From: Adiantum capillus-veneris
Taxonomy: Eukaryota > Streptophyta > Polypodiopsida > Polypodiales > Pteridaceae
Direction of reading: 5' to 3'
Assembly (NCBI GenBank): GCA_014529385.2
Contig: CM043949.1
Span: forward strand, 150,019,850-150,083,849
DNA: 64,000 nucleotides
The notes under the pieces were generated by a model. That model searched no databases and had not been told where the DNA came from. It saw only the letters and a program-made list of their open reading frames with translations. Made by a program: the position numbers and the translations under genes. Positions 55,180 to 64,000 of this stretch are shown here, in pieces (position 1 is the first letter of the stretch; each line of letters starts with the position of its first letter).

Positions 55180-56400
55180 TGCAATGCATCACCCAAAATA
55201 TGCCAATTGATATGCTCCATTGTCAAACTTGCTCACAACAGTAAAAGGACCTTTCCATTTAATTTGAAACTTTTTCTAAAAAGTATTGTCCAACTTACTA
55301 TTGTATCACAAAACAAGATCACCTTTTTTAATTCCCTTATTTTTCACACACTCATTAGCCTTTATCTGAGCTATCTTTGACACATCTTCATGATAGCTCA
55401 AAGCCAAAACTCTATCCAATTGCAAACACTGTAAGTCCAACAATCTTTTCTGCCAAGTATCTCTTTGCTCTTCATCTCCCAATGAAAACAATTTGAGTGC
55501 AGGAATCTCAACTCTAATTGGCAATAAAGCTTCCTTGCCATAAACCAAGTGGTATGGATAAAAACCTGTGCTCCTTTTGATAGCCATCATATAAGCCCAC
55601 AATGCACAAGACAACTCTAAATCCCAATTTTTACCATGTGTCTGAGTCATCTTTGTTAAGATTCTTACTAACTCTCCATTGAACCTTTCATTGAGATCAT
55701 TGCATCGTGGATAATAAGGAGAACTTTATATGTGCTGTGTATTGAGCTTTTCGCATAGAAAATCAAACATCCCTCCTCTAAATCCTAGTCCCCTATCAAA
55801 AAGTAGCTCCAATGCCACACCAAATTTGCAGCATATATGTTCATATACAATTTTTTTCCATTTCCTTACTCGTAACCTGTTTGAAAACTTTAGAATCTAA
55901 CCATCGTGACAAATAATCCACTGGTATCAAAATGTAAGAATTTCTTTTACTAGTTATGGGCTATGTTCCAACAACCTCAAGACCCCATTTTTCAAGCACA
56001 TCAAAAGCTAGAATTGTCTTTTGTAATTCAGGCCTCAAAATTTTCTTCCCCATTTTATGACAAGATAATAAAAAAATTCACTAATGGTTAACATCTTTCT
56101 CAATACTTGGCCACACAAAGACTTCTTGCAAAATCTTATGTAACATAATCTTCATGGAAAAATGGCCTCCACAAGATCCCTCATGATTTTATTCCAAGAT
56201 CTTATAAACGTCTTCTTTTCAGGGCACATGACGCAATACTGAATCGCTTTTGTTCCTTTAAAGCACATCATCAAGCATTTTCTACTTTCTAGCTTTTCCC
56301 ATAAAAGCATACTTTTTGGACAATGGTAGACCTCAAGTAAAACACCTATCAATGAAAAATCCACCTCCTTTCATAACACTTTCCTTCCATGATATAAAGG
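55180..56400 (-). pseudogene. Integrase of E
   Basis: Read from right with frameshifts: zinc module remnant (HEGSCGGHFSMK, VFVWPSIEKDVNH, about 56190-56090), core (NSYILIPVDYLSRWLDSKVF; LLFDRGLGF near 55790; NERFNGELVRIL near 55680), then KNWDLELSCALWAYMMAIKR, GFYPYHLVYGKEALLPI and the C-terminal KKGDLVL, FQIKWKGPFTVVSKFDNGAY. The first catalytic Asp appears replaced (GLEVVG). Not functional. Confidence 0.8.
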
Positions 56401-56419
56401 GGTGTTAGCTTTCATAAAA

Positions 56420-56865
56420 AACACACAAGTGATCATTTTGTGAGCAGCCTCATGCGATTCTTCATTTTGAGACCTTTCAATATGCTGCAAACTCCATGCT
56501 TCAAACGTTTTGAGTATCAATTTCACCTTGAAGAATAAATTTTACTGAGCTTAGGATTCTTGTTTTTCCACACTCCCAATACCTGCTTCACAATCAACAT
56601 GGTGTCTTCTTTGATTTGTAAACGTTTAATTCCCAACTCTAAATATATGTGCAAGACACCTTCCAGAGCCATGTACTCTGCTTCATTGGTACTTTTTGCA
56701 CTAAGTCACAACCCTTGTTTCCTTACAAGATTTCCTTGTGCATCATAAATGAGAATTCCTCTTAAAGCAGCATCATCATTTCTTTGGTAAGAGCCATTAA
56801 ATTTTATTAGTGAGGCATTGAATATGGCCTTCCTTTGTACCACCCCTTCCTTAACCAAAACATGA
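56420..56865 (-). pseudogene. Archaeal-type RNase H of E
   Basis: On the - strand: IKFNGSYQRNDDAALRGILI, YDAQGNLVRKQG, STNEAEYMALEGVLHIYLEL, IKEDTMLIVKQVLGVWKNKN and, after frameshifts, HIERSQNEESHEAAHKM. This parallels 30850-31265 in A almost phrase by phrase (NNESEYDTLIHGL; KGDALLIVKKMLGVW-like). The first catalytic Asp (FDG) is Asn here. It confirms that E belongs to the dual-RNase H Tat lineage. Confidence 0.8.
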
Positions 56866-56879
56866 GTCTCTTTATAAGT

Positions 56880-57235
56880 GAGTTAATCTTCTAGGGTAGC
56901 CTAAGTACTCCCTTCCACCAAAAAAGTGAACTAAAACTCCTGTAGTTCAATAACCCACTGCATCACTATTTTTGATATATTTGAGTTATTAAATAGTTAA
57001 AGAAGCAATGAATAATTGGTGAGAAAATAGAACGATTTTAGCAACGAGTAATGTATGAACCGTCTACAAGCATAAACTATACTGGTTATCACCAATTCAA
57101 ATTCTAAGTAATCTTTGTCATGAGGGTTTTCACCTTGCTTGCATAATGAACAGGTTTCACATACTAGGATTCCTTTTCTATCTATAACAACATGGCCCCA
57201 ATAGCATCATCTCCAATTAATGGGTTAGAATACAA
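56880..57235 (-). pseudogene. First RNase H of E
   Basis: On the - strand: GHVVIDRKGILVCETCSLCK, LEFELVITSIVYACRRFIHY and SKIVMQWVIELQEF. Catalytic positions are mostly lost, as expected for the degenerate first RNase H of Tat elements. Confidence 0.65.
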
Positions 57236-58350
57236 TTCCTTTTTCCAATAAGGAGCTTGCATAATAGGTAATGTATTGACTTGTCAAAAACATCTTCACA
57301 GTCATGCGTCCACTCCAATGGATCATTCTCAACCGCTTGATGCAATGGATACAATAACTCGGATACCAAAGGTATAAATTGAGACAGATATTTAACCTTC
57401 TGAATGAAAGTGGCCAATTGTCTTGTATCTTTTGGAGATGATAACAATAACAAAGCTTCCACTTTCTCAGAATCTTCCTTAATTCCATTTTTTGAGATCA
57501 CATGTCCAAGAAGCTTCACTCTTGGATGTGCCAAATGAAATTTCTTAGGTTCAACTGACCCCCACATCCATCATACCTTGCAAAACTCATTTCAAGCTTT
57601 TGAACATGCTCTTTTCATGAACTATATACACAGGAAATCATTTATAAAACCTTTGAAAAACTTCCCAAGAAACGGAGTAAGGACCCAATCCACATTTTTT
57701 TTCAAAATCGAGGCCCATTTGCTAACCCAAAAGGAAGGAAGCAAAAGCAAAAACAACCCCATGGAGTGATAAAAGAAGTCTTCTTTTGATTTTCAGAAGC
57801 CAGAATAAGTTGAAAATACCTTGAATAACCATCACAAACATCGTATCTTTCAAAGTCGACCAGTGCATCTAAAAGTTGATCAATAAAGGTAAGGGATCAT
57901 GATATTTCTTGGTCATTGCATTTTATGGCTTATAACTAATGCAAACTCTCCGATGCCCATCTTTCTTTGGTGTGACCACTACAGGGCTCGCCCATCCAAC
58001 ATTGTCAACTGGCACAATAAACCGTGCATCCAAAGGTTTATCCACTCCTTCCTTTAAATCATTGATTTGCTCCTTACCCATCCTTCTTAATTTCTATCTT
58101 ATTGGATTTGCCCCTTCAATTAGTTTATTTTTTCACAGGGTCTCCAACAAAACCCCTTATCTCTTGATACAAAGTGGTGAAAATATTTAGAAACCTATCC
58201 AACATTGTTAAGTACTCCCTTATTTCTCCTTGTGTAAAATCGGTACTCAACATGTTTTGAATCAACCCCTTCTTCACTGACAATTCCTGTTTAGGCTGCA
58301 TCAACTTCTCAAGTTGTTCTAAACGGCTTGAAGCCTTTACATCCTCTAAC
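57236..58350 (-). pseudogene. Reverse transcriptase of E
   Basis: On the - strand: linker (LTMLDRFLNIFTTLYQEIRG), fingers with frameshifts (KPLDARFIVPVDNVGWASPV then VTPKKDGHRRVCISYKP near 58030-57950), a scrambled palm, and the thumb (LLGHVISKNGIKEDSEKVEA, TFIQKVKYLSQFIPLVSELL). The thumb shares the FIQKVKY phrase with A. I could not find an intact catalytic box. Confidence 0.8.
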
Positions 58351-58372
58351 ACTTTTGCAACACCCCACCACT

Positions 58373-58975
58373 TTATTTCTTCTCCTCATCTAGTAGTAAA
58401 AATGAAACTTCACCCTCATCACTGGAACTAGAAGTAGTGCTAATTTTTGAATCTTCAGAACTGTCTTCACTAGTAACTTCATTTTCATAATTTTTATTCA
58501 CATCTTCTAGTGCCAAAGGTTTCTTGTTAGTCATATCAACCACCTTCTTCTCACTCTTCTTGCCATACACACAAATTGTGCCCTCACCCCAATCTTCCAC
58601 AGCACCAACAGATCTCAACCAAAGTTGTCCCAAAATGGGAGCAAAAGCTCCCATACATGCTCCCATAACATGAAAGTTCACCATGACCTTCACGTTAAAT
58701 ACTTCAGTTTCCAAATTCTTAATGAGTCTCAAACACATTACTTTGGCATGGTTTCCTAGTCAAATCCTAAATTCAGAGCTTTTGCATGTAATTAAACCTA
58801 ATCTCTTGACACATGATTGTGTGCTGACACAAACTTGAGCACCTCCATCAATGTAGGCCTCTCCCATGGCCACACCTTTGTGCCAAGTGTTGACCATAGG
58901 ACAAATGTCGGGTAACTCTCCCAAAGCCAACCCTCTAACTTGTCCATGCTTCATCTCTTTCTTAGGATGCACTAA
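58373..58975 (-). pseudogene. Aspartic protease of E, DGGA active site
   Basis: On the - strand the active site reads EAYIDGGAQVCVSTQSCVKR (Asp near 58848), and after a frameshift the second half reads MGAFAPILGQLWLRSVGAVE. A serine- and acid-rich tail leads to RT. D-G-G-A replaces the usual D-S/T-G-A, as in element A. Confidence 0.8.
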
Positions 58976-59039
58976 TGACTTCCACTACCTCTTGATTTTG
59001 GGCATCATATTCATCAACTGCCCAAAATTACAATCAACT

Positions 59040-60062
59040 GTCCTCCCAATCAACTCTTCCTTTAAACTGTAAGCTATTTAAACCTCTCCCAAAGGCAAAT
59101 CTTCAACTTCAAACCATCTACGATGTCTTATCTTTCTCTTGACTTTTGCATCTTCACCCTATTCTTCCCATTTCTTCTTACTAGGACCTGAAGTAGCATA
59201 GACTTCCCTCTCTCTTTTTCCTACGGGCATCATATCTGCTTCTTTCCTTTCAACCCACACAATACCCACATGACCACCAGAGGTTGAAGCCTAACTTTCC
59301 TATTCAATATCTTGATCTCCCCGTACATCCAATGCATAATCATTAGCCATGTTAGGAATGTGTTGAGGAAGTGGAAACATATCACCTCCCATCCTTATTG
59401 GCCTTGGGCACTAAATTCTGATATAACCAAGTTCATCACAATTATAAGAGGTAGGGATGAACCTCCTTTGTGGCTTAAAGACAACTTGTCCACAGCCCAC
59501 ATTACCATTAGGTTGAGCTTCATATGCTTGGGCCATTCTTCTTCACAACCACAACCACCTCCAAGAACATTGAGCCATAGTTCCTGCATTATGTCTTGCA
59601 TATTTTTCTATAACAGTTAAGTGTTTGCAACCCTTTGAGCAGGTTGAGATCCAACCTCTGCATGATTTTCCTCATTTTGGACACCATTACCTTGCACATG
59701 GATCACTCTCCCATACTCATTGAGTCTTTGAGATTTCTACATTATTTTTTATCCCTATCAATGATGACTACTTCCTCAAAAGTAATGGGCCTTTTCAGCT
59801 CAACTTTGAACTTCGAACTTTCCTTTAAGTTTTCCACAAAATGGTCCTTCTTTAACATGATGGAGGGATTTGATTTCCTAAATCTCGGGCCCATTTATCC
59901 CATGAATGAGTAAACTACATGACAAAATCGTCAACACTTTGATTAGCATTCTCAATATACCCCAAAATCTCATGCCAGCCTTCATGAGGTACTTCAATGT
60001 TCATGTATTGTGCTAGAAAATCCAGCTTCACATGATTGTAGTCCAAAACCACCCCTGGAGTT
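59040..60062 (-). pseudogene. gag of E, C-terminal half
   Basis: On the - strand from 60062: VVLDYNHVKLDFLAQYMNIE, HEGWHEILGYIENANQSVDD, then with frameshifts VENLKESSKFKVELKRPITF, a zinc-knuckle-like YNCDELGY followed by CPRP near 59430, and a basic tail. The N-terminal half is missing at the F2 junction. Strongly decayed. Confidence 0.65.
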
Positions 60063-62471
60063 TGTGCCTATTGTGTGGGGATTTGTGTCCAAAAGGTGAG
60101 CCGGGAAGGCACGGGGCCTCTGGCTGTGAGAGCTGCAAGGAAGACAATTGCGGCAGACACAGTTAATCGAGACAAAGCCTAGAACAGACAGCTTGAACTA
60201 AATACTGAAGCTTGATAACCCAAAACGGACAATAAACAATACCATTGCTTAAATTAAATATGAATTGTGGAGTTTTAAGCTCCTTACATCGGCTTCACCT
60301 GCCTTAATTGGCTTTAATCTGCGGCTTCAAGGTCAAGAGAGAGAGATCGATCTTCTCTTTGGTTATGGCTATTGGAGCTTGGATTTGAGCCGGGGGAGGT
60401 CACCTAATAAAAATGTAACCTATCATGTGAGTTCAACAAAAGGGTATTTAAAGTTCTTGAAACTTACAGAAATATAATTACAGAAGGGCATTATTTTTTC
60501 AAATTTGAAAAAAAACTTACAGATTTTAAAAGAAAAGGGTACATTATATTCTTAACAAAATTCATAGATAAGGGGTTTTACAAACATTTTTTGAACGCAC
60601 GTGATATGGTCCTTTTACACATAGTGACCCCCCCGAGGATTTGAGTAAGCTTAGCAAGCTTTGAATCAAGTTGACTAGAAGAAGCTTAGCTTAGGCTATT
60701 GAGTTTTTGCTTAGGAGCGGTTTTTGGAAATTTGGTCTAGACTTCGAATTAGAATGGCTTATGCCTGCTTATCTTAGGTCTAGAATGGCCATAGAGGCTT
60801 GAATTCCAACTACAATGGCCATGGTGGTTTAGCATAGGATTAGACTAAAGCAACTTAGGATTTTAGCTTAGGATTATGAAAGAAGCTTAGGATTAGGATT
60901 ATGATGGGTGAAGGAAGGCTTTCGATTAGTATTAAAGCTCGCTTAAGAGTAGGATTAGGTGGATTATGATGGGCGAAGGAAGGTTTGGATTAGCCTTCTC
61001 TTAAGAATTTTAGGAATTAGAATTGGTATCAAAAGCTTAGCTTGCATGGGCTATGGATGGTTTCGATTAAAGAGCTTAAGACCTCTAGTTTTGTTCCCCT
61101 TGGGAGAGAGAAGAAGAAAAGAATGTAGCCTCCTTACCCTTTTTATATGAGAATTGACCACCGCAGCTCATTTTGTTTGCATGAGTAAGCAAGCCCTTAC
61201 TAATTTTGGCCAACCCATTAGAGATATCGCTAATGGGCACGACCTCGATGACGTGGCAAGCTAGAAATTTGTTCTGCTCAACAATAGCCGGGAGCAGCTC
61301 CAAACAGGAGTGCCATGGCAAGCCGAACCTTTTTTTTTCTTTGGCAACCTCATCCAGTGCCCGAGATGGCCAGGGCGAGCACATCTTCTCCCTCTGTGCT
61401 GTCGCCGGTCCTGCTGGATTCTCTCCTCTTTTTTGTTTTTTCTCCCTTTTGCTTCACACCCTATTAAAACTAGGGTGGCCCTTTTGACTTAGTGGGTAGT
61501 CATGCTTAGGCCATGCTTGGTATATTGGTGCAGTAGCACTAGAGCTGAGCTGGAAGACATAAAAGGCTAGTAAATCTCTTAATGTGCATTTCAATTACAC
61601 ACCATTCGGTTTACATGTTGGTCATGGAATTATATAAAACAGAGTGCTTACGTAACAGCCCAAATTTGGCATACATATCCACTAAAGCATTTTCTGGCAA
61701 TGGCTTCCATAAAACCAACACATTTGACGTAAATATCGGTCAAAGCATTGCCAAGTCTCGACATACATCCCGGCCAACTTCAATAAGCCATATCTCCACA
61801 CTCCGGATCCCGATTGACACATTGTCAACTCCTGTTCACTCCATTCTTCACACATCTCTCATAAGAACATTGATAATCCCCCAAAAATCTCTGATGGCAC
61901 ATCTTCCAATCTGACTATTCCGCCAAGAACCTAGTTGAAGCTCAAAAATTACCAGATGAACTTGACTGACCAAGGCGACCAGCGCGGTACGGAACTCGCC
62001 CCCGATGAAACTTCAATTGGCCATATCTTGACAACCAAAACTCCGATTGACAAACTAAAAAAGACCTACATGCTCCTCAAAGTGATCACTTTAGGCCCAT
62101 ACATTCATATCATCTTTGATACTTTATCAACAGCTACCCAATCCGATATACATCTACTACTGATTCAAATTCAAACTTACATAACTTCTTATCTGTAGCT
62201 CCATTGACGAGCCGTAGAGACAAGCATGTAGAGCACTTCAAGTACTACAACTCTAATGAAAAAAATCCCATCTATGACCACTTGAAGCATATTCACTGTT
62301 AGCATTACCAAGACATCTTTTGGCCCTTAGAGCCACATCTTGCATACTTTTAACTTAAAATTGGCTTGTTAGAAAGCCCTTATTACTGTTGAATAATCAT
62401 GTAGTATTCAAATAAACCTAATTGGAATCCCTTTGCTCATTTTCTTGTCATGGAAGCGGAGCTACGTGACA
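60063..62471 (-). repeat. 3' LTR of F2
   Basis: On the - strand it starts TGTCACGTAGCTCCGCTTCC at 62471. A TATA box lies about 1.3 kb in. The transcribed part contains recurring GGATTAGGATTATGATGGG-like phrases near 60870-60980 (+ reading). The end at about 60063 is inferred from the break in the E gag. Confidence 0.6.
61139..61147 (-). promoter_or_regulatory. TATA box of the F2 LTR
   Basis: CATATAAAAAGGGTAAGGAG on the - strand. Confidence 0.6.
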
Positions 62472-62485
62472 TCCACCCCCTCTGA
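62472..62485 (-). promoter_or_regulatory. Polypurine tract of F2
   Basis: TCAGAGGGGGTGGA on the - strand before TGTCACG. Confidence 0.75.
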
Positions 62486-62563
62486 ACCTACACAGCCTCC
62501 GGTCTATGCCAATTTCACTCAATCAGCTTCATCAAAAACATCATCAGACATATCATCTGATGT

Positions 62564-64000
62564 TTATATAACATTATCCTCTCGAGGTTGATCTGAATTG
62601 AAATCTTCAAGAACAATCTCGCCTTCTCGCTTCTTGAGTAGCTTGATCCATTTTCCTGCAATAGTCACCTTGAGCATAGTGCCATCAAGTTCGCATAACT
62701 GATATGTTGCATTATTAAAAACATGTAACACCATATATGGTGCAAACCACCGTTTAACCATTTTCTGCATAACAATATACTGATTCTCCAAGCTACTGTC
62801 ATAGACAAGTACATGTGACCATCTTTGATAGCATGTGGTCGTAGTATGTGCTTTCCATCAAATGCTGCTTTATAAGCTTCTCTTTAGCCTATTCAATATC
62901 TTCTTGACGCCTCTCAAGTTGGCGCATACATAGAGCAAGCAAATCTTCAGTAGACATACCTTCTTTCCATGGCATTATGGTCCAAGTCATAACTTCTTCC
63001 TCTATAGGCATAATGGGTTTTTGCCAGTGCATCAATTCAAACGGCATAAAACCTGTAACAGAATTGTGTGTAGTGCGATCATCCCATAAAGCAAATGGAA
63101 AGAGTCTAGGCCAATCACCAATATGCCCTTCACACGCCTTCCCTAAAGCTTTAACAATAGGCGGATGTCCTCTTTCACTTTTCTCGTTACCTTCTGGATT
63201 ATATGCTGTAGTGAGAGTGAGTTTAATGACCATACGAGCAAAAAATTCTCGAGCTTCATCTGCATCCAGCTCTCCTCTATCTGCAGTAATTCTGCCAACA
63301 CATCCATACCTGGAGATAACATCTTCATGAAAGAACTGGCATATTGAACTAGTAGCTTTGGTACGCAAAGCTCTACCTTCAACATGATTAGTAAGATCTT
63401 CTCTGGGAAGAACAATATATCTCATCTGCCACACTCCTATTGGCATCGTAATAAGGTCCACCACCCACTTCTAGTGCATAGCGAGTGGATACCTGATTAG
63501 TAAGATCTTCTCTGGCAAGAACAATATATCTCATCTGTCACACTCCCACTGGCATTGTAATAAGGTCCACCACCCACTTGTAGTGCATAGCCAGTGGATA
63601 GGTGGGATGCAATCCATCTCTATGTCGCACATGAGAATATTGTTGGCATATTAAGCATGTTTCCACAAATTGAATCATATCTTTATACATACCTTTCCAC
63701 CAATATCGGTCTTTAATCTTGACAAAAGTTTCCCAGACTCCTCTGTGTCCAGCCCATAGACTTTCATGAAATTCTTTGATAACCTGCCATTGAGTTGCTT
63801 TATCACAAATAACCCATTGTGGTACCCCTCCTGGACACTTTGGTTGCTTCCATATATGTCCATCCTTCAGAAAATAGCCGAAGGCCTTTTTCGTGATCCT
63901 CTTGTAATCTTGGTCACTCTATCCTTCTTGTCTAGTGAGAGTGCTTAGACAGTGGCCAATCATAAGCCACTCTCCATCATATAACTCTTCAAAAAATACT
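62564..64000 (-). pseudogene. Integrase of F2, better preserved than F1
   Basis: On the - strand from the window edge: YFLKDGHIWKQPKCPGG, HESLWAGHRGVWETFVKIKD, CLICQQYSHVRHRDGLHPTY (both Cys of the zinc module kept), core D (VVDLITMPIGVWQMR), D (ITADRGELDADEAREFF), the Glu region (GNEKSERGHPPI), PRLFPFALWDDRTTHNSVTG and the C-terminal KRWFAPYMVLHVFNNATYQL. A 109-bp tandem duplication breaks the frame just before the core. The last segment is rich in Asp and Glu. Confidence 0.85.
63386..63603 (-). repeat. 109-bp tandem duplication inside the F2 integrase
   Basis: Units start at 63386 and 63495 with GATTAGTAAGATCTTCTCTG and differ at about eight positions. The length is not a multiple of three, so the duplication destroys the integrase frame. 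Confidence 0.9.

Larger units (their letters stand above)
54134..60062 (-). mobile_element. E: decayed Tat-like Ty3/gypsy element
   Basis: On the - strand, from right: gag C-terminal half, protease with DGGA, RT, RNase H, archaeal-type RNase H, integrase, polypurine tract and part of a 3' LTR. Same domain order as A but a separate family. Its gag is cut at about 60063 by F2 and its 3' LTR is cut at 54134 by the B 3' LTR. Many frameshifts make it one of the oldest layers here. Confidence 0.8.
60063..64000 (-). mobile_element. F2: Ty3/gypsy element related to F1, continuing past the window
   Basis: A 3' LTR (about 60063-62471), polypurine tract and integrase, all on the - strand; the remainder lies right of the window. 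The integrase and the bases before the LTR are close to F1 (CCGGAGGCTGTG in both), but the LTR is different. It is inserted in the gag of E. The exact left end is uncertain. Confidence 0.75.

Overview
The window is plant nuclear DNA made almost entirely of nested, mostly decayed Ty3/gypsy LTR retrotransposons. I found no host gene, tRNA, rRNA or CRISPR array. The very long elements (one about 19 kb), the 2.6-kb LTRs, nesting several levels deep and many old stop codons and frameshifts suggest a plant with a large, slowly purged genome. A gymnosperm-like genome is my best guess, at low confidence, because nothing in the sequence identifies the species.

Layout, left to right. F1 (1 to about 3.77 kb, +) is a broken gypsy element: a gag start, a CACTA-type transposon end, an integrase remnant and a 3' LTR. 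About 3.77-6.06 kb is decayed sequence I could not assign. D (6061-10417, -) has two ~1.05-kb LTRs around protease, reverse transcriptase (RT) and RNase H remnants. C (10556-20755, -) is a tandem LTR-internal-LTR-internal array of a non-autonomous element. It carries an open gag gene and a second open frame of unknown function, but no pol.

20756-21418 is a short unassigned island with local tandem duplications. From 21419 to 54133 lies B, a giant + strand element. Its 5' LTR is split by A (21584-35306, +), and the 5' LTR of A is split by a solo LTR, S (21687-24355, -). A is a Tat-like element with gag, protease, RT, a first RNase H, a second archaeal-type RNase H and integrase. C, S and A carry related LTRs (TGATAGCC...CCTCA), so C was probably mobilised by A-like relatives.

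B is the most unusual object. After a 2.2-kb non-coding leader it has gag with a long N-terminal extension, protease, RT, RNase H, two successive H2C2 zinc modules and an integrase core with all three catalytic acids. A second, self-contained aspartic protease frame follows the integrase and sits in a nearly perfect 601-bp tandem duplication. Then come 2.5 kb of non-coding DNA and a decayed accessory frame of about 1,100 codons that ends just before the 3' LTR. A 20-22 bp palindrome close to TAAATAATCGCGATTATTTA recurs at least seven times in the two non-coding blocks, with half-copies in the LTRs.

E (54134-60062, -) is a second Tat-like element with two RNases H. The B 3' LTR abuts its 3' LTR, and its gag is cut by F2 (60063 to the window end, -). 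F2 is a relative of F1 with a different LTR. The inferred insertion order is: E is older than F2; B is older than A, and A is older than S. C is comparatively young, because its two copies are very similar and their frames remain open.
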